Under the pieces are notes generated by a model, which was not told the origin of the DNA, ran no database searches, and saw only the letters and a list, made by a program, of their open reading frames with translations. The position numbers and the translations under genes are program-made. A stretch of 42,795 bases of DNA from a virus, in IMG/VR virus record IMGVR_UViG_3300009170_000544, positions 1-42,795 of that record; one strand, written 5' to 3'. Positions 1 through 8,283 of this stretch are shown here, one piece after another; within the stretch, counting starts at the first letter, position 1; every line of letters starts with the position of its first letter.

Positions 1-1677
1 AAAAAATGTTATGCTGAATATATTGATAAAAACCAATATAAGATACATTTATGGACTGAAAATGATTATGAAATAATTCCTTGGCGTAACCCCGCTTATA
101 TAGAATGTCCTGAACATGAAGCCAGTTATCAGGGACTAAATGGGGAATGGCTCAAAAAAACTTATGACTGGGATAAAAATACTCCTGATGTTCATTTTCA
201 TGATATGCCCCCATATCAAAAATTTCTTATTGAAAAATATGGAGTTAATGACGAAGTATCTAAAGGACATCGTGAAGTATTCTTTGATATTGAGATTGAA
301 ATGGGAGGAGCACTTACAGAAGAATATATTCAAGCTGCTCCTAAACCTGTAACATCCATTGCTTGGTGGGATAAAACACCTGATAAATGGGTTATTCTTA
401 TTTTAGATAAAAAAGGTCAAATTAGACATACTAAAGGACATAAAGAAATTGTTCCTTGTAGAACTGAAGGAGAATTATTAGCTACTTTTCTTGAAAGATA
501 TAAAGAAATTAATCCGGATATCTTAGTAGGATGGAATAGTGATTATTTTGATATTCCATATCTTTATTTTAGGATTAGTAATGTATTAGGTGAAGAATTT
601 GCTAATGCTTTATCTCCAATTGATATTGTTAGAGATGAAAGTCAATGGAACAGAGATGGATGGTTAAATATAGCTGGTGTTGAATCTCTTGACTATATGA
701 AACTTCATAAAAAGTTTAGTTTTAGAGATGAACCATCTATGAGATTAGACGCTATTGGAGAAAAATATGTTGGGTTAGGTAAAGTTGAATATGACGGTAA
801 TTTAGATAGATTGTTTGAAACAGATATTCAAAAGTTTATCCAATACAACTTTCGAGATGTTGAAATTCTAAAAGCATTAGATGAAAAATTTGAATATGTT
901 GGATTAGTTAAAAACTTGTCTCATAAAGGTAAACATAACTATGGTGAAGTATATGCCAACACTAAAACTCAAGATGGTGCTATTTCAGCATATCTATTAG
1001 ATCAAAACATCATACCACCAGCTAAAGATAGAAATCCCATCACTAAAAAGAATTATGCTGGAGGTTATTTATTTTGTCCTGCTGCAGGTTTATACAAGTA
1101 TATGTTTGATGAGGATTTAACATCACTATATCCTTCCATTATTATGTCTCTTAATATTGGTAAAGAAACATTTATAGCTCGTATTATAGATAATGATGAT
1201 AGAAATAATCGTTTAGGATTAAATGATTTAAAAACTAAAAATCCAAACGAAGAATTACTTATTGAAAATTCCCAACGTAAACAGACATACATTAAAGTGT
1301 CTAAACTAATCAATTTAATCGAAGATAACCATCTAGCTATCTCAGCTAATGGAGTTATGTATAGAACTGACAAACAGTCAGTATTATCCACTATTTTGGC
1401 TAAATGGTTTGATGAAAGGGTAGAATATAAAGGTTATATGAAAAAAGCTTATAAAGCTGGTGATAAAGAAAAAGGTGCGTTTTGGCATCAAAGACAACAT
1501 ACAATGAAAATTTTGTTAAATAGTTTGTATGGTGCAACTGCTCTTGGTAGTTTTAGATATGGTAGTGTTATCTTAAGTGAGAGTATTACTTTAAGTGGTC
1601 AAAGAATTATTCAAGAATCTGCTTTATGTGCTAATCGTCATATGAACAAAGTAATTAAAGGTGAAATAAAGTTATGA
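1..1677 (+). CDS. 43A: Family-B DNA polymerase, N-terminal part (gp43A-like), 5' end outside window
   Basis: The reading frame is open from base 1, so the gene starts before the window. It carries the 3'-5' exonuclease motifs of T4 gp43-type polymerases: Exo I FFDIEIE (about 281-300), Exo II DILVGWNSDYFDIPY (about 517-560) and Exo III YNFRDVE (about 847-865). Polymerase motif A, DLTSLYPSI (about 1114-1140), and motif B, KILLNSLYG (about 1507-1533), follow. The gene stops at 1677, before motif C; motif C (DTDS) is in the next gene, which starts inside this stop codon (ATGA overlap). The two products together make one complete polymerase, as in the split gene 43 of some Aeromonas T4-like phages. 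Expected role: replicative synthesis and proofreading with the clamp encoded just downstream. Identity is firm; whether the split is biological or a sequence error is open. Confidence 0.95.
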   Translation, partial: KKCYAEYIDKNQYKIHLWTENDYEIIPWRNPAYIECPEHEASYQGLNGEWLKKTYDWDKNTPDVHFHDMPPYQKFLIEKYGVNDEVSKGHREVFFDIEIEMGGALTEEYIQAAPKPVTSIAWWDKTPDKWVILILDKKGQIRHTKGHKEIVPCRTEGELLATFLERYKEINPDILVGWNSDYFDIPYLYFRISNVLGEEFANALSPIDIVRDESQWNRDGWLNIAGVESLDYMKLHKKFSFRDEPSMRLDAIGEKYVGLGKVEYDGNLDRLFETDIQKFIQYNFRDVEILKALDEKFEYVGLVKNLSHKGKHNYGEVYANTKTQDGAISAYLLDQNIIPPAKDRNPITKKNYAGGYLFCPAAGLYKYMFDEDLTSLYPSIIMSLNIGKETFIARIIDNDDRNNRLGLNDLKTKNPNEELLIENSQRKQTYIKVSKLINLIEDNHLAISANGVMYRTDKQSVLSTILAKWFDERVEYKGYMKKAYKAGDKEKGAFWHQRQHTMKILLNSLYGATALGSFRYGSVILSESITLSGQRIIQESALCANRHMNKVIKGEIKL

Positions 1678-2603
1678 TACATTTAGAAGAAACACCATGG
1701 TGGATATGTGATAAAGATGATTTTAATTTTTGTGCCTATGTTGACACAGACTCCAATTATTTTAATGCTGAACCTTTATTAAAATATCTTTACCCTGACT
1801 TTGAAGAAAAAAGTGATGAAGAAAAAGATAATTTACTTGAACAAGTAGCTCTAAAATATCAAGATATTATTACTGAATATTATAATACTTTAGCTAAAGA
1901 ATGTTTCAATGTACCTACTCATAGATTTGAAATGAAAACAGAATGTGTTATTCGTTCTGCTTATTTTAGAGCTACTCGTAGGTATGCTCAATGGATTACT
2001 AAACAAGAAGGTATATCTAAAGAATCACTTGATATTAAAGGACTTGAATTTAAGAAAGCTAATTTTCCTCCTGTGTTTGGAAAGTTTTTTGATAGTGTTC
2101 TTAAACAAGTACTGAAAGGGGTTAAACAGAGTGAAATTGATAAACAAATTCTTGAATTCCAAAAAAGAATGATGTCACTTGATACCAACATTACATTATT
2201 AGGTAATCCAACCTCAGTTAAAACCTTAAATGACTATGTAGCTCGAAAACCTAAACCAAGTGAAATATTAACTGAGTTAGTTAAAGGCGCTCCTGCTAAT
2301 GTTAAAGCAGCTGTTCGTTATAATGACTTAATTAGATTCTGGCAATTAGATAAACAACATAGTTATATTGTTCAAGGTGATAAAATTAAATGGGTTTACT
2401 TAAAAGATAATCCTTATAAAATAGAAACACTTGCATTCTTAGATTTTGATCTCCCAGATAAGATATGTAAATTTATGGATGATTATGCTGACCGTAAAAA
2501 ATCATTTGAAACCATTTTACAAACAAAATTAGAAGGATTCTATAATGATTTAGGTTGGAATTTAAATTTGAATCCATATAAAAATAAATTTTTTAATTTC
2601 TAA
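1674..2603 (+). CDS. 43B: Family-B DNA polymerase, C-terminal part (gp43B-like)
   Basis: This 309-residue product begins with about 25 residues and then motif C, YVDTDSNYF, which supplies catalytic aspartates of the palm. The rest matches the remaining palm and thumb of T4-type polymerases in length. The C-terminus ends in NKFFNF, a short aromatic tail like the clamp-binding tails of phage polymerases. The start ATG overlaps the upstream stop (ATGA at 1674-1677), so translation is probably coupled and the two chains are made in similar amounts. It cannot work alone because motifs A and B are in the upstream chain. A -1 frame slip at the junction would fuse the two, but there is no canonical slippery heptamer there. 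The next gene, the clamp, overlaps by one base. Confidence 0.93.
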   Translation: MIHLEETPWWICDKDDFNFCAYVDTDSNYFNAEPLLKYLYPDFEEKSDEEKDNLLEQVALKYQDIITEYYNTLAKECFNVPTHRFEMKTECVIRSAYFRATRRYAQWITKQEGISKESLDIKGLEFKKANFPPVFGKFFDSVLKQVLKGVKQSEIDKQILEFQKRMMSLDTNITLLGNPTSVKTLNDYVARKPKPSEILTELVKGAPANVKAAVRYNDLIRFWQLDKQHSYIVQGDKIKWVYLKDNPYKIETLAFLDFDLPDKICKFMDDYADRKKSFETILQTKLEGFYNDLGWNLNLNPYKNKFFNF

Positions 2604-3346
2604 TGATAGAAAAAAATCATCTCCAATCAATTATCTCAAGATATTATCTTGGGGGTTTAATTGAATCTGTTAAGTGGGAAATACAAAATAATACATTAAA
2701 TATAGCTTTTATGTCTCCAAATAAAGATATGATTGGAGAACTTGAGTGTAATGAATTTCCTATTGAAGATTGTGAATTAGCTATATTTAACACTACCCAA
2801 TTAAACAAACTATTAGGTGTTACCTCAGGTCAATTACTAATATCTCCAATTAAAACTAATAAAGTATACACTAAATTAACTCTTCAAGATGTTAGTTTTA
2901 CAGTTGAATATTCATTAGCAGATCCATTAATGATTCAATCACCTGGTACTATAAACGAACCAGACAAATATGATATATCAGCTACTATGGAACCTAATGA
3001 TGTTTTAGCCTTTACTAAAGCAGCCTCAGCTATACCTAATAATGAATTAGTTACTCTTAAAGCAACTGAAAGTATTCATGGTAATCCTATTTTAGAGTTT
3101 ATTTTTGGAGAAAAAATGGAATTTTCAAATAGAATTACATTTACTGTTGAAGCTCAACATTCTATTGTTGAAGGACATAAAATTCCATTCAATTCTAATA
3201 TGTTAAGAGAAATATTCCATAATAATAAAGGTGCATCTTCTACATCAATTAAATTTACTCAAGAAGGATTACTTAAATTAGAGTTTGAATTTAAAGAAGA
3301 AAATACAAAAACTACATATTTTGTTGTAAGAAAAGCAGATTATTAA
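2603..3346 (+). CDS. 45: Sliding clamp (gp45-like)
   Basis: A 247-residue protein, close to the size of T4 gp45 (228). It is β-rich, with alternating hydrophobic strands and no catalytic motif, and includes the AIFNTTQLNKLLG stretch that resembles the interdomain region of gp45-type trimeric clamps. Its start shares one base with the stop of the polymerase C-terminal gene, so the order polymerase-clamp is a tight operon. Expected role: a ring that tethers the polymerase to DNA and, in T4-like phages, also serves late transcription. Assignment rests on weak sequence resemblance plus very strong context (polymerase upstream, clamp loader genes downstream). Confidence 0.8.
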   Translation: MIEKNHLQSIISRYYLGGLIESVKWEIQNNTLNIAFMSPNKDMIGELECNEFPIEDCELAIFNTTQLNKLLGVTSGQLLISPIKTNKVYTKLTLQDVSFTVEYSLADPLMIQSPGTINEPDKYDISATMEPNDVLAFTKAASAIPNNELVTLKATESIHGNPILEFIFGEKMEFSNRITFTVEAQHSIVEGHKIPFNSNMLREIFHNNKGASSTSIKFTQEGLLKLEFEFKEENTKTTYFVVRKADY

Positions 3347-3352
3347 TATTTA
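3320..3352 (+). promoter_or_regulatory. Possible promoter, AATATTTA box
   Basis: TTTGT at 3320-3324 is followed after 20 bases by AATATTTA (3345-3352), a variant of the recurrent box in this window. The next ATG is at 3358, five bases after the box, so the transcript would be nearly leaderless. It lies partly inside the end of the clamp gene. Confidence 0.35.
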
Positions 3353-3357
3353 TTAAT

Positions 3358-3786
3358 ATGACAGAAATGAAGCCAAAAGATCAAATAAATGAATATGGTG
3401 AATACCGTTCTAAAGAAAAAGAATTTAAACAAGAACTTGATCGCATGTTTGGAGATTTTAGACCAAACATTAGTTTAGGAGTATATTCTGGTGACAGACC
3501 AGATAGTGATCCTTTAAAAGGCAAAGGATTTGGTCAGATTTCATTCACCTATAGAAATGAACTTCCAGATGAAGACTGGAATGAGGCTTTAAAATGGGTA
3601 AAGGACAAAGGTTTTGAAGTCACACAAAACACTAATTACTATGACGAAGAACCAGGTGAAAGAAGTTGGTATCCTGTCATTAAATTTGAATTTGATGTGA
3701 CTGACTTTCCAACTGATGTTGATAGCAATGTGATGAATGAATGGGCTAAGCGTCAATGGCAACGTAGAGCTGGAATTATTAAATAA
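3358..3786 (+). CDS. Conserved-looking phage protein, unknown function
   Basis: A 142-residue acidic, soluble protein without a signal peptide or membrane segment. I do not recognise a family. The middle holds GKGFGQISFTYRNELPDEDW and then repeated aromatic and acidic residues, suggesting a compact α/β fold. It follows the clamp gene after 11 bases, preceded by a possible promoter box, and is the last gene before an intergenic stretch with a stronger promoter. Its place between replication genes suggests a role in DNA metabolism, but nothing in the sequence shows it. Confidence 0.7.
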   Translation: MTEMKPKDQINEYGEYRSKEKEFKQELDRMFGDFRPNISLGVYSGDRPDSDPLKGKGFGQISFTYRNELPDEDWNEALKWVKDKGFEVTQNTNYYDEEPGERSWYPVIKFEFDVTDFPTDVDSNVMNEWAKRQWQRRAGIIK

Positions 3787-3815
3787 GTTTATTTAAACTT
3801 AAATAAATTAAAAAA

Positions 3816-3847
3816 TTTGGCTTTTTAAAGTCTTTTTATTATATTTA
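3816..3847 (+). promoter_or_regulatory. Promoter TTTGG-N19-TATATTTA
   Basis: TTTGG at 3816-3820 and TATATTTA at 3840-3847 are separated by exactly 19 bases, the spacing that recurs through the window. It resembles the Bacteroidota -33/-7 promoter. The ATG of the next gene is only four bases after the box, so the message would be leaderless or nearly so. It probably drives the small gene at 3852, GroES and GroEL. Confidence 0.7.
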
Positions 3848-3851
3848 ATTA

Positions 3852-4112
3852 ATGAAAGTTATAAATGATCCACTATTTGGAGACCATTTTATCCAAGTAG
3901 ATGACTACAATTACTCTGTCTATAAGACAAAAATTTCTGAAAAGAAACAGCAAGAATACACTAGTGTAGTAGGACATTATCCTACTATGGCTCAAGCTTT
4001 AGCTGCTATGGCTAATGGTATGGTCAAAGAAAAAGATAGAGAAGAGCTAAGAAGTTATGTTAAAGAATTAAATGAAATTTATGTTAAATTTGAAAATCTA
4101 AAAATTAAATGA
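3852..4112 (+). CDS. Small unknown protein, first gene of the chaperonin operon
   Basis: An 86-residue soluble protein with a β-rich first half (YNYSVYKTKISEKK) and a charged helical end. No family recognised. It starts four bases after a promoter box and its stop overlaps the GroES start (ATG at 4109), so it is co-transcribed with GroES-GroEL. That context makes it a candidate partner or substrate of the chaperonin, but no motif supports this. Confidence 0.65.
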   Translation: MKVINDPLFGDHFIQVDDYNYSVYKTKISEKKQQEYTSVVGHYPTMAQALAAMANGMVKEKDREELRSYVKELNEIYVKFENLKIK

Positions 4113-4444
4113 ATTCAAAATTGCAAGCGTTATTTAACGCAGTTATTGTTAAACCCATTGAAGATGAAGAATCTGTTTATGGTAGTATTATTGTACCCGA
4201 TATGGGTAAAGAAAATTCTCTTAAAGGAGAAGTGTATGTTGTAGGACCTGGTTATTATAACAGTGATGGTACTTTTATCTATACCACAGTACAACCTGGT
4301 GATATTGTTTATCTTCCTCAAATGGGTCCTTCTAAAATCCAATATAAAGGAGTTGAATATCTGGTTTGCAGAGAAAATGAAATCCTAGCTGTTGAAACAG
4401 ATAGATTTTTAAATCATGATAATGATGAAGAATTACCTTTCTAA
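4109..4444 (+). CDS. groES: Co-chaperonin GroES
   Basis: A 111-residue protein with the GroES layout. The N-terminal VIVKPIEDEESVYGSIIVP covers the first strand and the mobile loop that contacts GroEL. LKGEVYVVGPG matches the conserved G-x-V-x-x-VGPG segment, GDIVYLP the central strand, and the end ENEILAVE matches the usual S-D-I-L-A-V-V. It extends about 12 residues past the usual end with an acidic tail. It lies 13 bases before GroEL, the normal bacterial order. T4 carries only a GroES substitute (gp31) and uses host GroEL; here both parts are present, so the phage may run its own chamber, probably to fold capsid proteins. Confidence 0.9.
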   Translation: MNSKLQALFNAVIVKPIEDEESVYGSIIVPDMGKENSLKGEVYVVGPGYYNSDGTFIYTTVQPGDIVYLPQMGPSKIQYKGVEYLVCRENEILAVETDRFLNHDNDEELPF

Positions 4445-4457
4445 AAATTAAAAGATT

Positions 4458-6083
4458 ATGGCAAAAGTTATAAATTATGGAGACGAAGCTAGAAAAAATC
4501 TAGCAGCAGGAATTGAACAACTAGCAAATGCTGTTGTAACTACTTTAGGACCCAATGGTCGAAATGTTGTTATTCAAAGTGAACATGGTGTTCCTCAAAG
4601 TACCAAGGACGGAGTAACTGTAGCTAAAGCAATTGAACTTGAAGACCCAGTACAAAATATGGGTGCTCAAATGCTTAAGCAAGCAGCTATCAAAACCGCT
4701 GAACAAGCTGGTGATGGTACAACTACATCAACTCTTTTAGCAAGAGAAATTGTAAATGCTGCTTCTCGTTATAGTGACAAAGGACATAACATTGTAGACA
4801 TTAAACGAGGACTTGATAAGTGTACTAAGGCTCATGTTGAAACACTTCGTAAAATGTCTCAAGACATTTCAAGTGAAGATCAACTCCGTCAAGTAGCTAC
4901 CATCTCAGCTAACAATGATGAAGAAGTAGGTGAATTGATTGCTACTGCTATTAATAAAGTAGGACGTGATGGTATTGTGACTATTGAAGAATCTCGTACT
5001 GGTGAAACCTATCTTGAAACAGTAGAAGGTCTTCAATTTGATCGTGGTTATAAGTCACCTTATTTTGTGACTAATAATGATGATATGAGTAGTACTCTTA
5101 GAAACCCATCTATCCTATTCTATAATGGTAGACTTACCCAGATTAAAGAATTGCTTCCATTATTGGAAAATATGTCCTCTCAAAGTAAACCACTTTTGAT
5201 TGTAACAGAAGATATTGATGGTGAAGCACTCGCTACTCTTATTGTTAATAAAATGAGAGGTATTTTGAATGTGTGTGCAGTTAAAGCTCCTGATTTTGGT
5301 GATCGTCGTACTTTGCTTATGAATGATATGGCTACTTTAACTGGTGGTCAAGTTGTTGATAAAGACAAAGGTATGAAATTGGATAAGTTTGATTTGAATT
5401 GGTTGGGTGAATGTCGCACAGTTACTATTACTAAAGAATCAACTACTATTGTAGATGGAGCAGGTAACAGTGATACAATTAAAGAATTATGTTCTTCACT
5501 CCAAAATCAAATTGAAAATTCTACTTCACCATTTGAAACTGAAAAACTTCAAGAACGTTTAGCTAAATTGGTTGGTGGTGTAGCTGTAATTCATGTAGGT
5601 GGAAATACTGAAACCGAAATGAAAGAAAAGAAAGATCGGGTAGATGACGCTCTTCAAGCTACTAAAGCCGCTATTGAAGAAGGTATTGTACCTGGAGGTG
5701 GATTAGCATTACTTCACTCAGCTTATGATACAACTTGTGAACTTAAAAATTATGATGAAGAATTAGGTTGTAGAATTATGCAATCAGTTCTCCAGAAACC
5801 ATTTGAACAGATTCTTGTCAACGCTGGGTTGAAAGATGATGTTCATTCTATTAAACATTCTATCTTAGATCAAGAAGATAGAAATATAGGTTATAATATT
5901 AAGACAAGTGAGTACATTGATTTCTTTGAAGCTGGTATTATTGATCCAACTAAAGTTACAAGATGTGCTCTTGAAAACGCAGTTTCAATAGCTGGTACTA
6001 TTCTATTGACTGAATGTACTTTGGTTGAAAAACCAAAAGAAAAGACTGAAGAGTCATTTGGAGGAATGCCTGGAATGTACTAA
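4458..6083 (+). CDS. groEL: Chaperonin GroEL, full length
   Basis: A 541-residue protein of normal bacterial GroEL length (about 545). The ATP site GDGTTT is at residues 85-90 and the phosphate loop region TTLGPNGRNV at about 28-37. The second conserved equatorial block is GGNTETEMKEKKDRVDDAL, which contains the catalytic aspartate equivalent, followed by EEGIVPGGG. The tail EESFGGMPGMY is a short version of the GGM-rich C-terminus. The intermediate and apical regions read without gaps, so it should be active. It follows GroES by 13 bases and precedes a small gene by nine. Most phages lack GroEL; the few known phage copies are mainly from jumbo phages. Confidence 0.97.
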   Translation: MAKVINYGDEARKNLAAGIEQLANAVVTTLGPNGRNVVIQSEHGVPQSTKDGVTVAKAIELEDPVQNMGAQMLKQAAIKTAEQAGDGTTTSTLLAREIVNAASRYSDKGHNIVDIKRGLDKCTKAHVETLRKMSQDISSEDQLRQVATISANNDEEVGELIATAINKVGRDGIVTIEESRTGETYLETVEGLQFDRGYKSPYFVTNNDDMSSTLRNPSILFYNGRLTQIKELLPLLENMSSQSKPLLIVTEDIDGEALATLIVNKMRGILNVCAVKAPDFGDRRTLLMNDMATLTGGQVVDKDKGMKLDKFDLNWLGECRTVTITKESTTIVDGAGNSDTIKELCSSLQNQIENSTSPFETEKLQERLAKLVGGVAVIHVGGNTETEMKEKKDRVDDALQATKAAIEEGIVPGGGLALLHSAYDTTCELKNYDEELGCRIMQSVLQKPFEQILVNAGLKDDVHSIKHSILDQEDRNIGYNIKTSEYIDFFEAGIIDPTKVTRCALENAVSIAGTILLTECTLVEKPKEKTEESFGGMPGMY

Positions 6084-6092
6084 ATTTAAGTT

Positions 6093-6359
6093 ATGTCTGG
6101 ATTTGAAACTGTCGAACAAAAACAACTTATTGCCCAACGAGTCCCCCCTGGGGACCGTTGGCAATTAGTTGATGAACCTGGAGTTGTACATTCTACACTA
6201 ACAGAAACTTTAGAAAAATATTTTCAAAAAACTAAATTTAATAAAGCATTTTATCTTGATCCTTTAGGAGGTGCTTTATATTCTGTAAATAGAGTAGAAA
6301 TAGAAATTAAACCTGAACCAATTAAAACATTTGACTTTTACGGAGATGGCTATCAATAA
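6093..6359 (+). CDS. Small unknown protein between GroEL and clamp loader
   Basis: An 88-residue protein with no signal peptide or membrane segment. It contains RVPPGDRWQLVDEPGVV and a hydrophobic stretch NKAFYLDPLGGALYSV. No family recognised. It begins nine bases after GroEL and its last 14 bases overlap the clamp-loader start, so it is translated in the same operon. Confidence 0.65.
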   Translation: MSGFETVEQKQLIAQRVPPGDRWQLVDEPGVVHSTLTETLEKYFQKTKFNKAFYLDPLGGALYSVNRVEIEIKPEPIKTFDFYGDGYQ

Positions 6360-7266
6360 CACACTTTGGGTTGAAAAATATCGTCCTGATGTTTTGGAAA
6401 ATTATGTTGGAAATGAAAATCTAAAGGAAACCATTTCTAAGTATATTGAACAAAATGATATACAAAATTTAATTTTCTATGGGCCAGCTGGCACTGGAAA
6501 GACTACATTAGCTAAACTCTTAGTTAAAAACATTGAATGTGATTTTCTCTACATTAACGCCTCCGATGAAAGAGGTATTGAAACTATCAGAGATAAAGTA
6601 TCAGGATTTGCTAGTACAATGTCTTTTAAACCACTTAAAGTAGTTATTTTGGATGAAGCTGATTTCTTGACTATTCAAGCTCAAGCTTCACTTCGAAATG
6701 TTATTGAAACATTTTCTAAAAGTACTAGGTTTATTCTTACCTGTAACTATATTGAACGTATTATTGATCCACTTCAATCTCGTTGTCAAACACTTAAGAT
6801 TGTACCTCCTAGTAAGGCTGATGTAGCTCGTCATATTTGTAAGATATTAGCCACTGAAGAAGTAAATTATGACACTGATAGTGTAGTTAACATTGTTAAA
6901 AAACAATATCCTGATGTTCGAAAGATGTTAAACATCTGTCAAATGTCATCTAAAAAAGGTGAGTTAGTTGTTGATTCTCAAACTTTAGTATCAAGTAATT
7001 ACATTGATCAAATTATTGAATTGTTACCTAACAACAAATCATTTAAACAAATTCGACAAGTTATAGCGGATTCTAATGTAGAAGATTTTGAGGCATTATA
7101 TAAAGCATTATATGAAAGAGTAGATGAATACACTACTCAAGATGCTGAAGCTATAATCATTATTGAAGAATATTTGTATCATTCTAATTTTAGAATTGAT
7201 AAAGAAATTAATGTTATGGCTTGTATTGCTAAGTTGCTAACCTTAACAGGTAAAAAAGTTTTATGA
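6346..7266 (+). CDS. 44: Clamp loader large subunit, AAA+ ATPase (gp44-like)
   Basis: A 306-residue AAA+ protein. It opens with LWVEKYRP, the hallmark of RFC/gp44-type clamp loaders. Walker A is GPAGTGKTT at residues 46-54, Walker B ILDEAD near residue 102, sensor 1 is LTCNY, and QSRCQTLK carries the SRC motif that supplies the arginine finger. The ATG at 6346 is preferred over the TTG at 6331 because it is preceded by CGGAG and puts the conserved motif near the N-terminus. Expected role: ATP-driven loading of the clamp encoded at 2603. The downstream small gene overlaps the stop (ATGA). Confidence 0.95.
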   Translation: MAINNTLWVEKYRPDVLENYVGNENLKETISKYIEQNDIQNLIFYGPAGTGKTTLAKLLVKNIECDFLYINASDERGIETIRDKVSGFASTMSFKPLKVVILDEADFLTIQAQASLRNVIETFSKSTRFILTCNYIERIIDPLQSRCQTLKIVPPSKADVARHICKILATEEVNYDTDSVVNIVKKQYPDVRKMLNICQMSSKKGELVVDSQTLVSSNYIDQIIELLPNNKSFKQIRQVIADSNVEDFEALYKALYERVDEYTTQDAEAIIIIEEYLYHSNFRIDKEINVMACIAKLLTLTGKKVL

Positions 7267-7442
7267 AAGAGATAATAGAGTTTGGAGATCGAAAGTTTCT
7301 TTTATATCGTACGATAAGAGAGTTTGAAAAATTAGATCCTAACCTCCTAAAAGATTATTGGTATTGTGATACTGTATTAAAAAAAGAAAACATTTATTAT
7401 TTTTGTAACGAAATTAAAGAAATAGAATATGAAGAAATCTGA
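7263..7442 (+). CDS. Small unknown protein (59 residues)
   Basis: ATG at 7263 overlaps the clamp-loader stop (ATGA) and the frame runs to TGA at 7440-7442, overlapping the next gene by 14 bases. The product is rich in charged and aromatic residues (DYWYCDTVLKKENIYYF). No family recognised. It is called because coupling at both ends fills what would otherwise be a 162-base gap in a tightly packed operon. Confidence 0.6.
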   Translation: MKEIIEFGDRKFLLYRTIREFEKLDPNLLKDYWYCDTVLKKENIYYFCNEIKEIEYEEI

Positions 7443-7677
7443 AAATCTTAATGCTCAACAACCACAGATTGAGCTTAAAAACACTGTAGCTATCCAAACT
7501 GAATCTGGTAGTGATATTTGGAAACAAGGTGTTGTTCTAAGACGAGTATCTCGTTTTATCACTAATAGCTCTGAAGATGCTATTCTCCCTATCCCTGTAT
7601 TTTATGATGGGACAACTGGTAAGATTTTGAAAGAATCTCTTCCAATTGATTTGAGAGAAGAATATGACACTATTTGA
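7429..7677 (+). CDS. Small unknown protein (82 residues)
   Basis: A soluble protein with a polar N-terminus and a β-rich body (VFYDGTTGKILKESLP). No family recognised. It overlaps the previous small gene by 14 bases and the gp62-like gene by 14 bases, so it sits inside the clamp-loader operon. Confidence 0.65.
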   Translation: MKKSENLNAQQPQIELKNTVAIQTESGSDIWKQGVVLRRVSRFITNSSEDAILPIPVFYDGTTGKILKESLPIDLREEYDTI

Positions 7678-8074
7678 TTGGTTAAAAGAACTAACTGGTA
7701 AAAAACGTGATTGGGATTCCTTCTCTGATAAAGAGAGGGAATCCTTTAATCCGTATATGGTAAATCGTTTTATTTCAATGCATGAACCATTTATTGAGTT
7801 AGTTAACTATGTTCAAACTATTCCCTATACTGATAAAGAAAAATATTATAGAGTATATTGTGGGTTATTACCTAAACAAAATGTTTGGCTCAAATATATT
7901 AAATCAACTATGAAACAACCAACATCTGATCTTGTAGAAGCTATTGCTAAAATTTATGATTGTTCTAAAAGAGAAGCTTCTGATATTGTAGTTACCATTG
8001 ATAATGATGATTTAGAGAGTGTGCTTTATAGAGCAGGTTATCAAGATAAAGAAATAGTTAAAATGTTTAAATAA
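7664..8074 (+). CDS. 62: Clamp loader small subunit (gp62-like)
   Basis: A 136-residue, mostly helical protein. The start MTLFDWLKELTGKKRDW and the segment SFNPYMVNRFIS resemble the small clamp-loader subunits of marine T4-like phages, which begin with a similar F-x-x-x-x-x-I and an N-P-Y-M-V-N-R-x-x-S block. It is shorter than T4 gp62 (187). It has no ATPase motif, as expected for the non-catalytic subunit of the gp44/gp62 complex. The gene lies two small genes downstream of gp44. Probable rather than certain. Confidence 0.7.
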   Translation: MTLFDWLKELTGKKRDWDSFSDKERESFNPYMVNRFISMHEPFIELVNYVQTIPYTDKEKYYRVYCGLLPKQNVWLKYIKSTMKQPTSDLVEAIAKIYDCSKREASDIVVTIDNDDLESVLYRAGYQDKEIVKMFK

Positions 8075-8283
8075 TGGATAGTATAGTAAAATCAATCATA
8101 AATCAATTTACCACTCGAGCTGAAGTAGGTGAAACCAAATATGGAGTTAACATGGATAGGGATGATTTATCATTCCCTGAATGGATTACTCATATGAAAC
8201 AAGAACTAATGGATGCTATCATCTACTTAGAAAAAATAGAAAAATTATATGGCGAAAAAAGCCAAACCAAGGATACTGACTGA
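8074..8283 (+). CDS. Small helical protein, possibly MazG-like fold
   Basis: A 69-residue protein with the block EVGETKYG followed by DLSFPEWITHMKQELMDAIIYLEKI. That E-x-x-Y-G ... E-W-x-x-H-x-x-x-E-L-x-D-A-x-x-Y pattern occurs in many small phage proteins related to all-α NTP pyrophosphohydrolases, but this protein is about half the length of an active enzyme. The ATG shares a base with the previous stop and the 3' end overlaps the nuclease gene by 35 bases. A function in nucleotide handling is only a guess. Confidence 0.6.
   Translation: MDSIVKSIINQFTTRAEVGETKYGVNMDRDDLSFPEWITHMKQELMDAIIYLEKIEKLYGEKSQTKDTD

Noticed and set aside
1660-1690. Programmed -1 frameshift joining the two polymerase genes
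   Set aside because: No X-XXY-YYZ slippery heptamer or clear downstream stem is seen; coupled ATGA re-initiation explains the junction more simply. Not excluded.
4130-4342. Minus-strand frame opposite GroES
   Set aside because: No motif and fully inside a well-supported gene.
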